From Bombyx mori (Eukaryota > Arthropoda > Insecta > Lepidoptera > Bombycidae), in NCBI RefSeq assembly GCF_030269925.1, contig NC_085116.1, positions 11,222,001 to 11,286,000 on the forward strand: a stretch of DNA of 64,000 nucleotides, written 5' to 3'. Shown here piece by piece: positions 23,799 to 32,765 of this stretch (position 1 is the first letter of the stretch; the number at the start of each line of letters is the position of its first letter). The translations under genes were made by a program, and so were the position numbers. Under the pieces are notes generated by a model. It did not search any database, was not told the origin of the DNA, and worked only from the letters and a program-made list of their open reading frames with translations.

Positions 23799-23943
23799 GC
23801 ACGTCCGCACTACCGAATTGTACGCACGATGTATTCACGGTCACTACACTGTCGAGCACAACTGTGAGTTCAGAGACGCGGCTCGCAAGCGGGCCACGGA
23901 TCGGAAAGCACGTCCGCGCACGACCGAGTCGTGAGCGAGAATG
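23799..23943 (-). promoter_or_regulatory. internal LINE promoter with duplicated downstream element
   Basis: Read on the minus strand, ACATTC (+1 A at 23942) resembles the arthropod initiator TCAKTY with one mismatch. GGACGTGC at 23915-23908 then falls at +28 to +35, the position of the RGACGTGY downstream promoter element known from Drosophila jockey-type LINEs. A second GGACGTGC occurs 109 bp further on (23806-23799). It is embedded in repeated context (TCGGT.GTGCG...GATCCGT...CGCTTGCGA), so the promoter segment is partly duplicated. The start site is inferred. Confidence 0.6.
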
Positions 23944-24288
23944 TTTGATGAGAATGGACAAGATAAAGAATGAGTATATCAGAGGAAGTGTGAAAGTGGC
24001 CCCGGTAAGCAACAAATTAAGGAGCGGACGGTTAGCGTGGTATGGACATGTAATGCGTAGAGAGAAGATGCATGTGACTAGGAGATGTATGGAAATGGTA
24101 GTGTAAGGTAGAGGGGGAAGAGGTCGACCGAAGAAGACATGGATGGAGTGTGTGAATGACGATATGAAAGAGAGAGGAGTCAGTATTGAGATGAAGGCTA
24201 ATAGAAGAGAATGGAAGAGAAAAATTAGCTGTGCCAACCCCACCTAGTGGGATAAGGTGGAGAAAAATAATAATAATAATATTAGTTA

Positions 24289-24701
24289 AGTGATTATAAT
24301 TGTTAATAATTGTTAAAGTATTTAGTAGGTAATAAAAGGCGTATTATTATTATATTATATAATTTTAACGGTAGATAATCATGTCTCACGTAGACATAAC
24401 TCATTTGCACATTCGCAACGAGGCAGTCTGCGGGGTGACTTATGCAAGCGTCATTATGCCCCGGCCCGCCCTACAACCGCTGACGCCTTTATTTTAGTCT
24501 CGATGCAAATGAAATTACACTCAAGTTTCGCTGACTCGACCACACCGTGCAAGATAACCCGTTTCTTGCTTCTAGCTTGGCAATACACACAGTAACACTC
24601 GAGCGTGGAAGTTTTGAAAAATATTTAGAATTTCCATGTTACTTCCTCTACAAGTTAAATTAAATGTAGGTATTTTGTCGCTTCACCTCTGCCTCGTGTT
24701 T
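24289..24701. other. unique intronic sequence
   Basis: Nothing recognised beyond AT-rich flank of the LINE nest. Confidence 0.4.
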
Positions 24702-25151
24702 TATTTTTTATTTTTTTTATTGCTTAGATGTGTGGACGAGCTCACAGTCCACCTGGTGTTATATGTAAGTGGTTACTGGAGCCCATAGATATCTACAACG
24801 TAAATGCGCCACACACATTGAGATATAGTTCTAAGGTCTCAGTATAGTCACAACGGCTGCCCCACCCTTCAAACCGAAACGCATTACTGCTTCACGGCAG
24901 AAATAGGCGGGGCAGTGGTACCTACCCGTGCGGACTCACAAGAGGTCCTACCACCAGTAATTACGCAAATTATAATTTTGCGGGTTTGATTTTTATTGCA
25001 CGATGCTATTCCTTCACCGTGGAAGTCAATCGTGAACATTTGCTGAGTACGTATTTCATTAGAAAAATTGGTACGCGCCAGCGGGATTCGAACACCGGTG
25101 CATCGCTCGATACGAATGCACCGGACGTCTTATCCTTTAGGCCACGATGAC
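24702..25151 (-). repeat. full-length Bm1 SINE with tRNA-like head
   Basis: This is the only complete, collinear Bm1 in the window: T-rich tail, body, linker, then the tRNA-like head at 25070-25151. On the minus strand the head has box A TGGCCTAAAGG (25144-25134) and box B TGTTCGAATCC (25094-25084). These are RNA polymerase III promoter elements. It serves as the reference for the other copies. The 450-bp length fits the published size class of Bm1. Confidence 0.95.
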
Positions 25152-25171
25152 ACTTCATTTAATTCACTTTT

Positions 25172-25203
25172 AATTCACTTCATTTTCGAAAATGAAGTGA
25201 ATT
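25172..25203. repeat. 32-bp perfect palindrome
   Basis: AATTCACTTCATTTTC is followed directly by its exact reverse complement, with no loop. A related TAATTCACTTTTAATTCACTT tandem precedes it. It lies 20 bp from the 5' end of the full-length Bm1. Origin unknown. Confidence 0.9.
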
Positions 25204-26010
25204 CAGAATATTTTACGCTACAGAGCTACAGTTTAGTTAATAAAACAACAGCGAAAACTTTATGCTGTCACAATTTTACTTAGAAACGTGCTCGTCTTCT
25301 AGTGTCTCACAAAAGAGTCAGCCTAGCACGAAATAACAAAACGCCTGCTGTATCTGGTGATCATCGTGAAAATGACATCGTTCACGGAATTCCAGAATAC
25401 AATACCGACTTAAATTGTTCGTGAAAACGCTGTACACACAACGGACAGCGGTTTCAATTTCCTTGCAAACTGCCCACTGCAGATGTTCGACCGCCACTCA
25501 TATAAACATGATTCGAAAATCGTTTTATGTATAACTCATAAAGTTTTATCTTCAACGGCGCGCTCTGAAACGGTCCCTGTTAGTTCCGAGGACAAAAGCT
25601 GCAGACGTTTTAATATAACGCTCCGCTATGTGTCCGCTAGTGTGAATTTCGTATAAGCGAAATGAGGCTCCGGCACGCCACCTCTGGTTGGTCAAATAAT
25701 ACCGTCGTAATGGCTAACTATTGCCTAATGTATTTTGGCGAAATGGAATAACGTCGGAGAGTGCAGCCCGTTCTACCGGAGGTTGCGATTTAGATAGTGT
25801 TTACTGCAGTCCGGACTGTCGGAAATACCGGGCACTCTATTCAATTTCGGTTTATTAAAACTGGCTATCGCCGTGATTAGATTCTGACCGGTGTAATTGA
25901 TTTAATTACAGTCAGGGATTTGTCGTGGTGATTGCAAATATCGAATTAGAAATTAGATTGATGGATTTGTATGAGTGTTACGTTTAATTCATTGTTAAGC
26001 GATGAAGCAA
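25204..26010. other. unique intronic sequence
   Basis: No repeat recognised; moderately GC-balanced. Confidence 0.4.
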
Positions 26011-26255
26011 TACTGGTGGTAGGACCTCTTGAGAGTCCGCGCGGGTAGGTACCACCACCCTGCCTATTTCTGCCATGAAGCAGTAATGCGTTTTAGTCTG
26101 AAGGGTGGGGCAGCCGTTGTAACTATACTTGAGACCTTAGAACTTATATCTCAAGGTAGGTGGCGCATTTACGTTGTAGATGTCTATGGGCTCCAGTAAC
26201 CACTTAACACCAGGTGGACTGTGAGCTCGTCCACCCATCCAAACAATAAAAAAAA
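26011..26255 (+). repeat. Bm1 SINE, headless form
   Basis: A sense-strand Bm1 body begins exactly at TACTGGTGGTAGGACC and ends with CCACCCATCCAAACAAT plus an A-rich tail. It lacks the linker and tRNA head. Confidence 0.95.
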
Positions 26256-26313
26256 GTAAATTTTGTAAGTATAACTACACAATACAATAAAAAACCGTTC
26301 GCTTATTATAATA

Positions 26314-26505
26314 CTAGCGACCCGCCCTCGCTTCGCTTCGGAAACATTAAAACACACATGAAACCAAAAAAAAAATATATAAAAAAAAAAAAAAAACAGT
26401 AGCCTATGTTCATCAGGGACAATGTCAGCTTCTAATGGAAAATATATTTTTCAAATCGGTCCAGTAGTTTCGGAGCCTATTCGAAACAAACTACATAATT
26501 TATGA
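26314..26505 (-). mobile_element. Helitron-like fragment
   Basis: Reading minus, the sequence ends ...CGGGTCGCTAG followed by T, matching the CTAG|T Helitron 3' terminus. Internally it carries the lepidopteran Helitron stretch CCGAAACTACTGGACCGATT. No 5' TC terminus is seen. Non-coding. Confidence 0.65.
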
Positions 26506-27243
26506 AGTTTTAAAACCAGAAATGCATACTTGATATGTTTTCAGGAACATCAGATAAATAAAATGACAAAATATCAAAAAAATTTACTTGTAAAATTTAG
26601 TTGTAGACTATACGGATAGATATCACCATTCTACCTATTTTTGCCTCAAAGCAGCTATGCATTTCCGTTGAAATCTTACTAACAATGAAAAATAAAAGAA
26701 AGAACTGTTGTTTTATTTAACGAACACAATTTTTTTTTCTATATTGTGAAGTCATATGTAAAGTTTATAAGTACCTATACTTGATGTCTATTTATAGTCA
26801 GTATTAATTTACAAGGCCAACGAAATGCTTATCTCAATGGCTCTGTAAGAGTTTTTTTCCGTGACATTTTCACATCTAGACCGGAGTATATTATGTCCAT
26901 TATTCATCTTGAACTGAGTGCGGAATACCGGCAAAACGTTATTACTAACACACTGTTATATATTTGTATTACGTTCGAGACACGAAACCACAGAATTTAT
27001 TATTCTTAATGGAATTACCCAGGGACCTATCACGCGAGTTTTCTTGATTCTACACAATCGACCTCTACGGTTATTATAGTGATAAAGCTTCTGTTTGCTT
27101 TTATGATGCTACTCTGATCAATAACTTATGTTTGTTTTGAAGATTACAGTAGTGGTAGGGTTAAAAAATATTTTAAAGTGCAACCGCCTTTAGTTTGCCT
27201 TATTCTTGCAATATTGCTTCTACAATCTTCCGATGGATGGCCA
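26506..27243. other. unique intronic sequence
   Basis: Nothing firm. A faint Bm1-like block (TACCTATTTTTGCCTCAAAGCAG) occurs near 26628-26655. Confidence 0.4.
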
Positions 27244-27287
27244 AAGGATGGCGTTTTCTACCCGCTTGGGTAGGAAGCGCCATCCTT
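27244..27287 (+). other. strong RNA hairpin, 20-bp stem and 4-nt loop
   Basis: The arms AAGGATGGCGTTTTCTACCC (27244-27263) and GGGTAGGAAGCGCCATCCTT (27268-27287) pair fully around the loop GCTT. The two non-Watson-Crick positions are U-G wobbles in a + strand transcript, but would be A-C mismatches in a - strand transcript. It lies directly before a LINE 3' end. It is shorter than a typical pre-miRNA. Confidence 0.8.
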
Positions 27288-27322
27288 CCTTTTTTACGAT
27301 TGTAGGATTACTGCTGGCCCGG

Positions 27323-27569
27323 ATAAATAAATAAATAAATATTTACTAACAATCACGTGATAAGTTCGTAAAGAACTTGTGTTACAGGTACCAGATAACG
27401 GAAATAAATGTAAGATTTTTATTATACACATACATATATTTAATATACATCCATAACCTTGGAAAAAACATTTTATATTTATCATATAAATATCTTCCCT
27501 TGGCGGGATTCGAACCCGCGACCCCTTTGTGTAGTGACCATGTCACTTACCACTACACCAGACGGCCGT
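27323..27569 (-). repeat. BmSE-type SINE (tRNA head, ATTT tail)
   Basis: Antisense copy: the tail (TAAA)n at 27323-27340, a body shared with the copies at 53978 and 58064 (GGTACCAGATAACGGAAATA), and a tRNA-like head at 27497-27568. Read minus, box A is TGGTGTAGTGG and box B is GGTTCGAATCC. About 20 bp of the body (CCACGTTAACTGGCCCC...) is missing relative to the 58064 copy. Confidence 0.88.
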
Positions 27570-27782
27570 TAATCGATGGCCGATGGAACAGACGTGTTCT
27601 GAACTGGAGACCGCGTACCGGTAAACGCAGCGTTGGGCGTCCCCCTGCCCGTTGGACCGATGACTTGCGGCGATATGCTAGGAGAGATTGGATGCGGAAG
27701 GCGGAGGATCGTTCATTGTGGCGGACTATGGCAGAGGCCTACATCCAGCAGTGGAGAGACACAGGCTGATGATGATGATGAC
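27570..27782 (+). pseudogene. LINE reverse transcriptase C-terminal fragment
   Basis: The frame reads GRWNRRVLNWRPRTGKR, VGRPPARWTDDLRR and WRTMAEAYIQQWRDTG, then a stop inside a (TGA)n tail. This is the typical final segment of an insect non-LTR RT ORF followed by a short-repeat 3' end. It is severely 5'-truncated. It abuts the BmSE head directly, and the pair is flanked by the 10-bp repeat GCTGGCCCGG. Confidence 0.75.
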
Positions 27783-27970
27783 GCTGGCCCGGAAGCCTTT
27801 CCAGTTTCACCAGGACAGGTGGGTGAGCAAAGACTCAGCCAGGAAGGGTGGGATTTGCTAACAGCTGCCCGAGCATCTGACCACTCAAGAGCAGCTGCTT
27901 CGGGAATGAATTTACTACCGGATCGGAATCGCGACCCGCTGAGAAGATCCGGCAAGAAACTCAGCGGGCT

Positions 27971-28626
27971 GATGCATGAATTAGGTTGCACGCCATCCTT
28001 CCTCTGTTGCTATTGAGCAAATCATACGTTCGATTTGAACGTTGTTACATACTAAAATCGTCACTTGGTACTTGATGGCTTGGTACATATTAAACATGTT
28101 TCTCCGAGAGTACTTCTGAGTTTGTGATATCTATTAACAATCCGGTGTCAACTTAACAACAATACGGGTCACGAGCTCGTTAGCCCATAAACAGAAAAAA
28201 GTGTAATTATGTTACAGAAAAATCATCCGTCAATTTACTAGAACGATATTTTTTACCGCACTCATAAAACAGATTACTTACTACAATTATGTTGTTTTAA
28301 AATTTTTCATTCAATTACTGACATGTACAACTGTGTTATGTTTTCTTTTTTTTCAACTACGTTAATTGTCAATGTGGTGTTTTGCGTGCTGCAAAACAAT
28401 AATTAATTTTATGATTGAAACAAACACTTAAACTGACACTTATTTAATTGACCAATTAAGCGCTTTAGATGTTTTTGGATATACTACGACTATTATTGAA
28501 GGAAGACTGACTACTTTTCCCAGTTTTGTCTATTTCTTAAGCGAAGCGATCGTGTTCTCTCACTATTGAGTACAGATCTAGATATATCTATGTGTAGTTA
28601 TACGATGGCGACACCTAGTATGCCCA
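27971..28626. other. unique intronic sequence
   Basis: Nothing recognised. Confidence 0.4.
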
Positions 28627-28698
28627 TGAACGTGATAAAATACGCCCGTGGCCTAGTGGGTAATCTCGTTCGATTGATGCGGACCATATCGGTGATCA
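28627..28698 (+). repeat. tRNA-like SINE head, isolated
   Basis: CGTGGCCTAGTGGGTAA gives a box A (TGGCCTAGTGG) and GTGATCAAATCC a weakened box B. Their spacing fits a tRNA-derived SINE head. It is related to, but diverged from, the Bm1 head. No CCA or acceptor pairing was verified, so it is not called as a tRNA gene. Confidence 0.5.
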
Positions 28699-28769
28699 AA
28701 TCCTTTCGCACATACCTTTTGTACTAAGTGGATACTTTTCAAGCAAGGATAATCGGTTTTTTCATAACT

Positions 28770-28981
28770 ATTTTTAATGCTTAGATGGGTGGACGAGCTC
28801 CTGGCATTTTAAGTGGTTACCGGAGCCCATAGACATCTACAGCGAAAGTGTCACCACCCACATTGAGACATGAGTTCTGAGGTCTCATTTTTAACAGTAC
28901 AACGGCTGCCCCGCCCTTCAAACCGAAACGCATTACTGGTTCACGGCAGAAATTGGCAGGGTAGTGATATGTGTAAATTCT
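28770..28981 (-). repeat. Bm1 SINE with internal deletion
   Basis: An antisense Bm1: GATGGGTGGACGAGCTC is followed after a deletion by TTTTAAGTGGTTACCGG. The body runs to GGCAGGGTAGTGATATG, so the 5' part is truncated. Confidence 0.92.
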
Positions 28982-29157
28982 ACAAAACAATAATAAAAAA
29001 ACAGATGATCGCCAGGACAATATTCAAATATCGACGAATAGCACTTTAGTCGACGTAAAAGTCAGACATAATATGTATAATGATAATAGATAAACGCAAG
29101 ATTAAACCGTAAAATTAGTTTTAATTAAAACTCAGGTTTATTGGTTATTTTTATGGA

Positions 29158-29275
29158 TGTTTTTTTTTTGTTATTGCCTTATAGGCAGACGAGCATACGG
29201 CCCACCTGATGTTGAGTGGTTACCGTCGCTCATGGACGTCAGCAATGCCAGGGGTAGAGCCAAGCTGCTGCCTAC
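29158..29275 (-). mobile_element. CR1-like LINE 3' end
   Basis: The antisense tail (T run, TTATTGCC, AGGCAGACGAGCATACGGCC) and GCAATGCCAGGGGTAGAGCC match the sense copies at 31941-32172 and 63475-63597. The clade is inferred from the coding remnant at 31941. Confidence 0.8.
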
Positions 29276-31940
29276 GGCTCTTCTGGTATTCGGTGGCTAC
29301 AAGGGTCCATAGTCATGACGACGTATCCTCATGTTTCAAGGTGGGCGGTGGCACCAACCTAAAATGTCTGTTGACACTTAGCATCAGGGAAATTCCGTGC
29401 GACCATTTTCTTAGTTATTTTTATTGCCCTTGCAGACAATCGAATATACAGCCAATTTACAAAAAAAAAAAAAACTGTTTTCACATAGTTATTGTACAAG
29501 AAAGAGACTATTTCTATTTGACAAAATACAATGGACACATTCTGCAAATTAGTTAATGTCACTCGATACGGAACATGTTCGCAAATAGTGAATACATAAT
29601 CAATAATTCAGAATATGGTCGTGGCTTATGTAATTATTAACTAAACACACATGGACCTCTATTGCGGCATCCTTGTACTCATTCGACAAACAATGTCAGC
29701 TGCACACCACAAACAAATAATATTCAATAAATTATTACCCGTGTTCCGTTAATAGTAATGATTACATGCCGATTCTATTTAAAATAGAATGAAATTTTTA
29801 TTTTTAATACCATATTTAAATTCATGAAAGAAAAAAAATCGTTCCATAGTTTTATATTACTGATATATATTTATTCGTATTGATTAACGACAAAATTTTT
29901 AAACTCACTGTTATAATTATGTTCGTCCTCGATTAATCATTTACAAAAGAGAATAAATAATAGGGCGAACGATAATTAATTACCCGAAAATCAATCTGCT
30001 TGTATTTTAGTTACTTGGGTAATAATAGAGAATGAATTATGGAATCAAGTTAATGCAAGATATATGTCAACTGTCGATATGTACCTGTCCTAAATACCTT
30101 CACTAATCGAAACTCTGTGTAGTTCTCCCTACACGTGTGCACTAATTAGCTGATTCACTAGCATCGCTTTACAGAACCGCAATTATACGCAAATATATCA
30201 GAAATCACGTTTCTAACTCAAGCGGGCTGTGTTAACGTCATCATGTAGGAACATCTTGGTTGTTACAAAACGTACTAGAGTAGTGGGCTGGTAATAAATA
30301 AACAGGGTGTGTGTTGGAACCGATAAGGCTCAGTTCGGGCGACGTACAACCGGTTGAGACGACCCCCTCCGCCCACCGCGCCTTCTTGTACCACGATAGA
30401 CACCTAGACGTCGATGTTATTATACAAAATTACGCCATTCTATTGTCTTTTATTTGTGTCGGGTCGCAAAATGCAGCGGAGCGACGCAACGAGGAGATTA
30501 GGCCGTCTAAATTTGGGCTTAAATTTTAATCGTCGGCTAAAGCTTACCCGAACGGAGTTTCTGGGTAGATTATATTGGAAAATTTGGCGTCGTTTTCTTG
30601 AATGTTTGCCATTACATCGTGTTACTTTTAATCTACTTTAACCGAGAGAAATGTGTTTAATTGTTGTATTAACGTTTGTGGTTGTGTAGGCACATGTAAA
30701 GTAACAAAAGTGAGACGGGTTAGCGGATACGAAAATGGAAAAGAGCAATCACCTAAATCTTGTCATGTAGAAGCTAATTTATGAAGAATAAGGAACACTA
30801 GAAGTTTTTATTCGACCAATTACGGTTATTTAATATTTATTGAGTCAATGTTGGCGTAGTCGAAACGAAAAAAAGAAATTATTCTGCTAAGTGGTTCGTA
30901 CAGGAGTCGTGAACAGGCGGCCGCGTTATTTTTCACTTGGCTTTATTTTTCTGCGGCGCTACATCGAAGTCCCGCCATCGAACGGGATTCTAATCAATTT
31001 AATTTATCAGGGATCCCCCGGAGGCGGCCATTCACTTCATTTAATGCGCGTATTTTGCGGCAGAGCTGATTGTTTTGAACCATTCGGCTGTACGGTCCAT
31101 TTAGATTAATTATTGGATTACTTAATTTCGCAGCGGAATATTTACGCCGCACCCACTTAATTATACGGATAATATTTTGGGTCACGAAAAAGATAATTTA
31201 CTCATTATATTTTTTTGATTTATTGATATTTCCCAACACTGTTAAACACGATTAATTGCTTTGAATTTATAGCGATGTTAATGTAATCTCTTATTTCGTA
31301 CAAATTTCGGTTCTAATTATCAAGGCTGTAGGTACTCGAACATAAAAGTCACAAAAATACGTGAAAAACATAATTTACTCGGAGCGTTACACACGTAATA
31401 CAACGTTATAACCACGTCAATTCCAGAATCCAGCCGCCCCGAGAAGCATTAATTACCGTCTAGATTAAATAAGAAAGGCGGCAATCGATGAGAGCGAATA
31501 AGACCGGAATTACGACGGAGCCAGCATTTGTCCCGGCAACTAATAAAGGAGACAATATTGCACTCGATACGTATAAATGTGCGAGCAGCATTTGGGGCGT
31601 GATATTAATTTCGCCAGTAATTGCTATCGGTTTCCAGCGGAGGCTGCAGCCGTGAGCCATGAATACGGGAGTTACCGCTATTTGTTCCTGACGTTGCGGT
31701 TTAGGGTTTTACCTCGAGCCGGCTCCTATATTTATTTTCTTCGAGTTTTGTCCAAACATACAATAGCCGAGTGGATTAACGGGCTCGTTTCGATAGTTCA
31801 GGTCTAATGCCGCGGGAAACAATGGGCTTATACGAAATACTACTGGGTATTTGTTCACTAAGCATACAATTAGACATCCGTGAAAATACGCTAAGCTTCC
31901 ACGTGTGAGATAACTGAAACAATTAACTGCGAGGAGAGTG
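29276..31940. other. unique intronic sequence
   Basis: Mostly unrecognised. A possible Bm1-like relic (TTTCAAGGTGGGCGGTGGCACC) lies near 29330-29360 and a second CR1-like tail start near 29415-29470. The 30300-31900 part is less AT-rich and repeat-poor. Confidence 0.4.
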
Positions 31941-32172
31941 CGTTTCCAGAGGTATTTTTGGCCACGTACCATCCGGCTATGGAATGAGCTCCCCTCCACG
32001 ATGTTTCCCGAGCGCTATGACATGTCCTTCTTCAAACAAGGCTTGTGGAGAGTATTAAGCGGTAGGCAGCGACTTGGCTCTGCCCCTGGCATTGCTGAAG
32101 TCCATAGGCGACGGTAACTACTCACCATCAGGTGGGCCGTATGCTCGTCTGCCTACACGGACAAAAAAACGT
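31941..32172 (+). mobile_element. CR1-like LINE 3' end with ORF2 C-terminus
   Basis: An open frame from 31941 to a TAA at 32115-32117 encodes RTIRLWNELPSTMFPERYDM and SFFKQGLWRVL. This matches the R-x-L-W-N-x-L-P motif at the C-terminus of CR1/Jockey-type RTs. The 3' end (GGCATTGCTGAAG to TGCTCGTCTGCCTACA) is the same as in the other CR1-like tails here. Strongly 5'-truncated. Confidence 0.78.
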
Positions 32173-32586
32173 ATTCAATGAAAATTGGGGTAGTTCAATT
32201 ATAAAAAAGCGCTTGTGTTATAAAAAAATCTGTTGAATCTCACCACGTGTTTGAGAACGTGAATGCAACAGTTCGTGTATAAGCACAAAAAGCGCGGGGA
32301 AAAAATACCCAAAGACTATATCGTTGGCGTGCCGCTTTTGATATTTTCAGTGGAAAACTAGTGACGAGTGACGGCTAACTGGTTTAAGTTGTAATGGGAT
32401 AACCACTACACGGCATTCCGGTATCAAAATCTCGTCATCCATAAATTAAGGGGAAGCGCTTGCCGACTGAACGGTTTAAGCTTCATTGTGCATAACCAAA
32501 GAGGGACATGCAACATCCCTGTACGGATGTGAAGTTAATTAATGTCTACGTTTCATTAGACTGAATATACGATTTCGGAATTCCAA
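32173..32586. other. unique intronic sequence
   Basis: Nothing recognised. Confidence 0.4.
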
Positions 32587-32706
32587 TCTATACTAATATT
32601 ATAAAGCTGAAGAGTTTGTTTGTTTGAACGCGCTAATCTCAGGAACTACTGGGCCGATTTGAAAAATTCTTTCAGTGTTAGATAGCCCATTTATTGAGGA
32701 AGGCTA
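32587..32706 (+). mobile_element. Helitron 5' end fragment
   Basis: It begins after an A with TCTATACTAATATTATAAAG and continues GAAGAGTTTGTTTGTTTGAA through TTTCAGTGTTAGATAGCCC. The 51206 copy carries the same sequence. It breaks off after GGAAGGCTATA, where a hairpin begins. Confidence 0.85.
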
Positions 32707-32707
32707 T

Positions 32708-32765
32708 ATTTTAATCAATATGAATAAGAGATTTGGTTAATCTCGTTATTCATATTGATTAAAAT
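32708..32765. repeat. AT-rich near-perfect hairpin
   Basis: The arms ATTTTAATCAATATGAATAA (32708-32727) and its exact reverse complement (32746-32765) are extended inward by GAGATT/AATCTC. One bulged G and a 5-nt loop TGGTT complete a stem of about 26 bp. It starts exactly where Helitron homology ends. Confidence 0.88.

Larger units (their letters stand above)
18647..23942 (-). mobile_element. full-length Jockey-clade LINE of BMC1/L1Bm type
   Basis: A 5.3-kb non-LTR retrotransposon on the minus strand. It has a poly(A) tail (T run at 18647-18662), a 3' UTR of about 200 bp, ORF2, an 18-nt gap, ORF1 and a 5' UTR of about 445 nt. A perfect 10-bp target duplication, AGAATGGACA, lies at 18637-18646 and 23951-23960. 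Eight extra bases (23943-23950) separate the presumed 5' end from the duplication, and could be untemplated or part of the element. Both ORFs are open throughout, so this copy may be young and competent. The BMC1/L1Bm label is from memory of the Bombyx family; the Jockey clade is supported by ORF structure. Confidence 0.9.
18397..24243 (+). pseudogene. RTE-like reverse transcriptase C-terminus, split
   Basis: The first segment (18397-18646) reads DGNIDRDVTNRINAGW and later RPVVLYGSECWATK. Frame is regained across the nested insertion at MDKIKNEYIRG (from about 23954) and continues through WYGHVMRR. A TAA stop near 24103, where the family normally carries a sense codon, precedes GRGRPKKTWMECVNDDM. 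The final TAG is near 24245. This is only the last 170-180 residues of ORF2: it lacks endonuclease, palm and finger regions, and it is dead. The insertion after the shared AGAATGGACA dates the BMC1-type element as younger. Confidence 0.85.
18384..24288 (+). mobile_element. 5'-truncated RTE-like LINE, interrupted by a BMC1-type LINE
   Basis: A 13-bp direct repeat, ATAATATTAGTTA, flanks the copy at 18384-18396 and 24276-24288. Inside are the reverse transcriptase C-terminal coding region and an (AAT)n tail at 24265-24280. The coding region is split at 18646/23951 by the nested LINE. Before that insertion the copy was about 590 bp. The clade is inferred from remembered RTE-type C-terminal motifs such as GSECWATK and RMVRWMCGVTRMD. 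Confidence 0.85.
27289..27970 (-). mobile_element. BMC1-related LINE 3' end, split by a composite insertion
   Basis: The antisense 3' end (T run, ACGATTGTAGGATTACTGCTGGCCCGG) is interrupted at 27322 and resumes at 27783 with GCTGGCCCGGAAGCCTTTCC. It then runs to GATCCGGCAAGAAACTCAGC. The last part shares GATCGGAATCGCGACCCGCT-type sequence with the 3' region of the full-length element, but the terminal 100 bp differ, so it is a sister subfamily. A close copy lies at 35167-35392. Confidence 0.8.

Noticed and set aside
27497..27568. tRNA-like sequences with box A and box B (also at 25070-25151, 47600-47679, 53978-54050, 58250-58322)
   Set aside because: Each is joined to a SINE body and tail and recurs with it, so these are SINE heads, not tRNA genes.
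30311..30641. Overlapping open frames in a GC-richer patch
   Set aside because: No recognisable protein family and no splice-site pattern fitting an Rbp6 exon.
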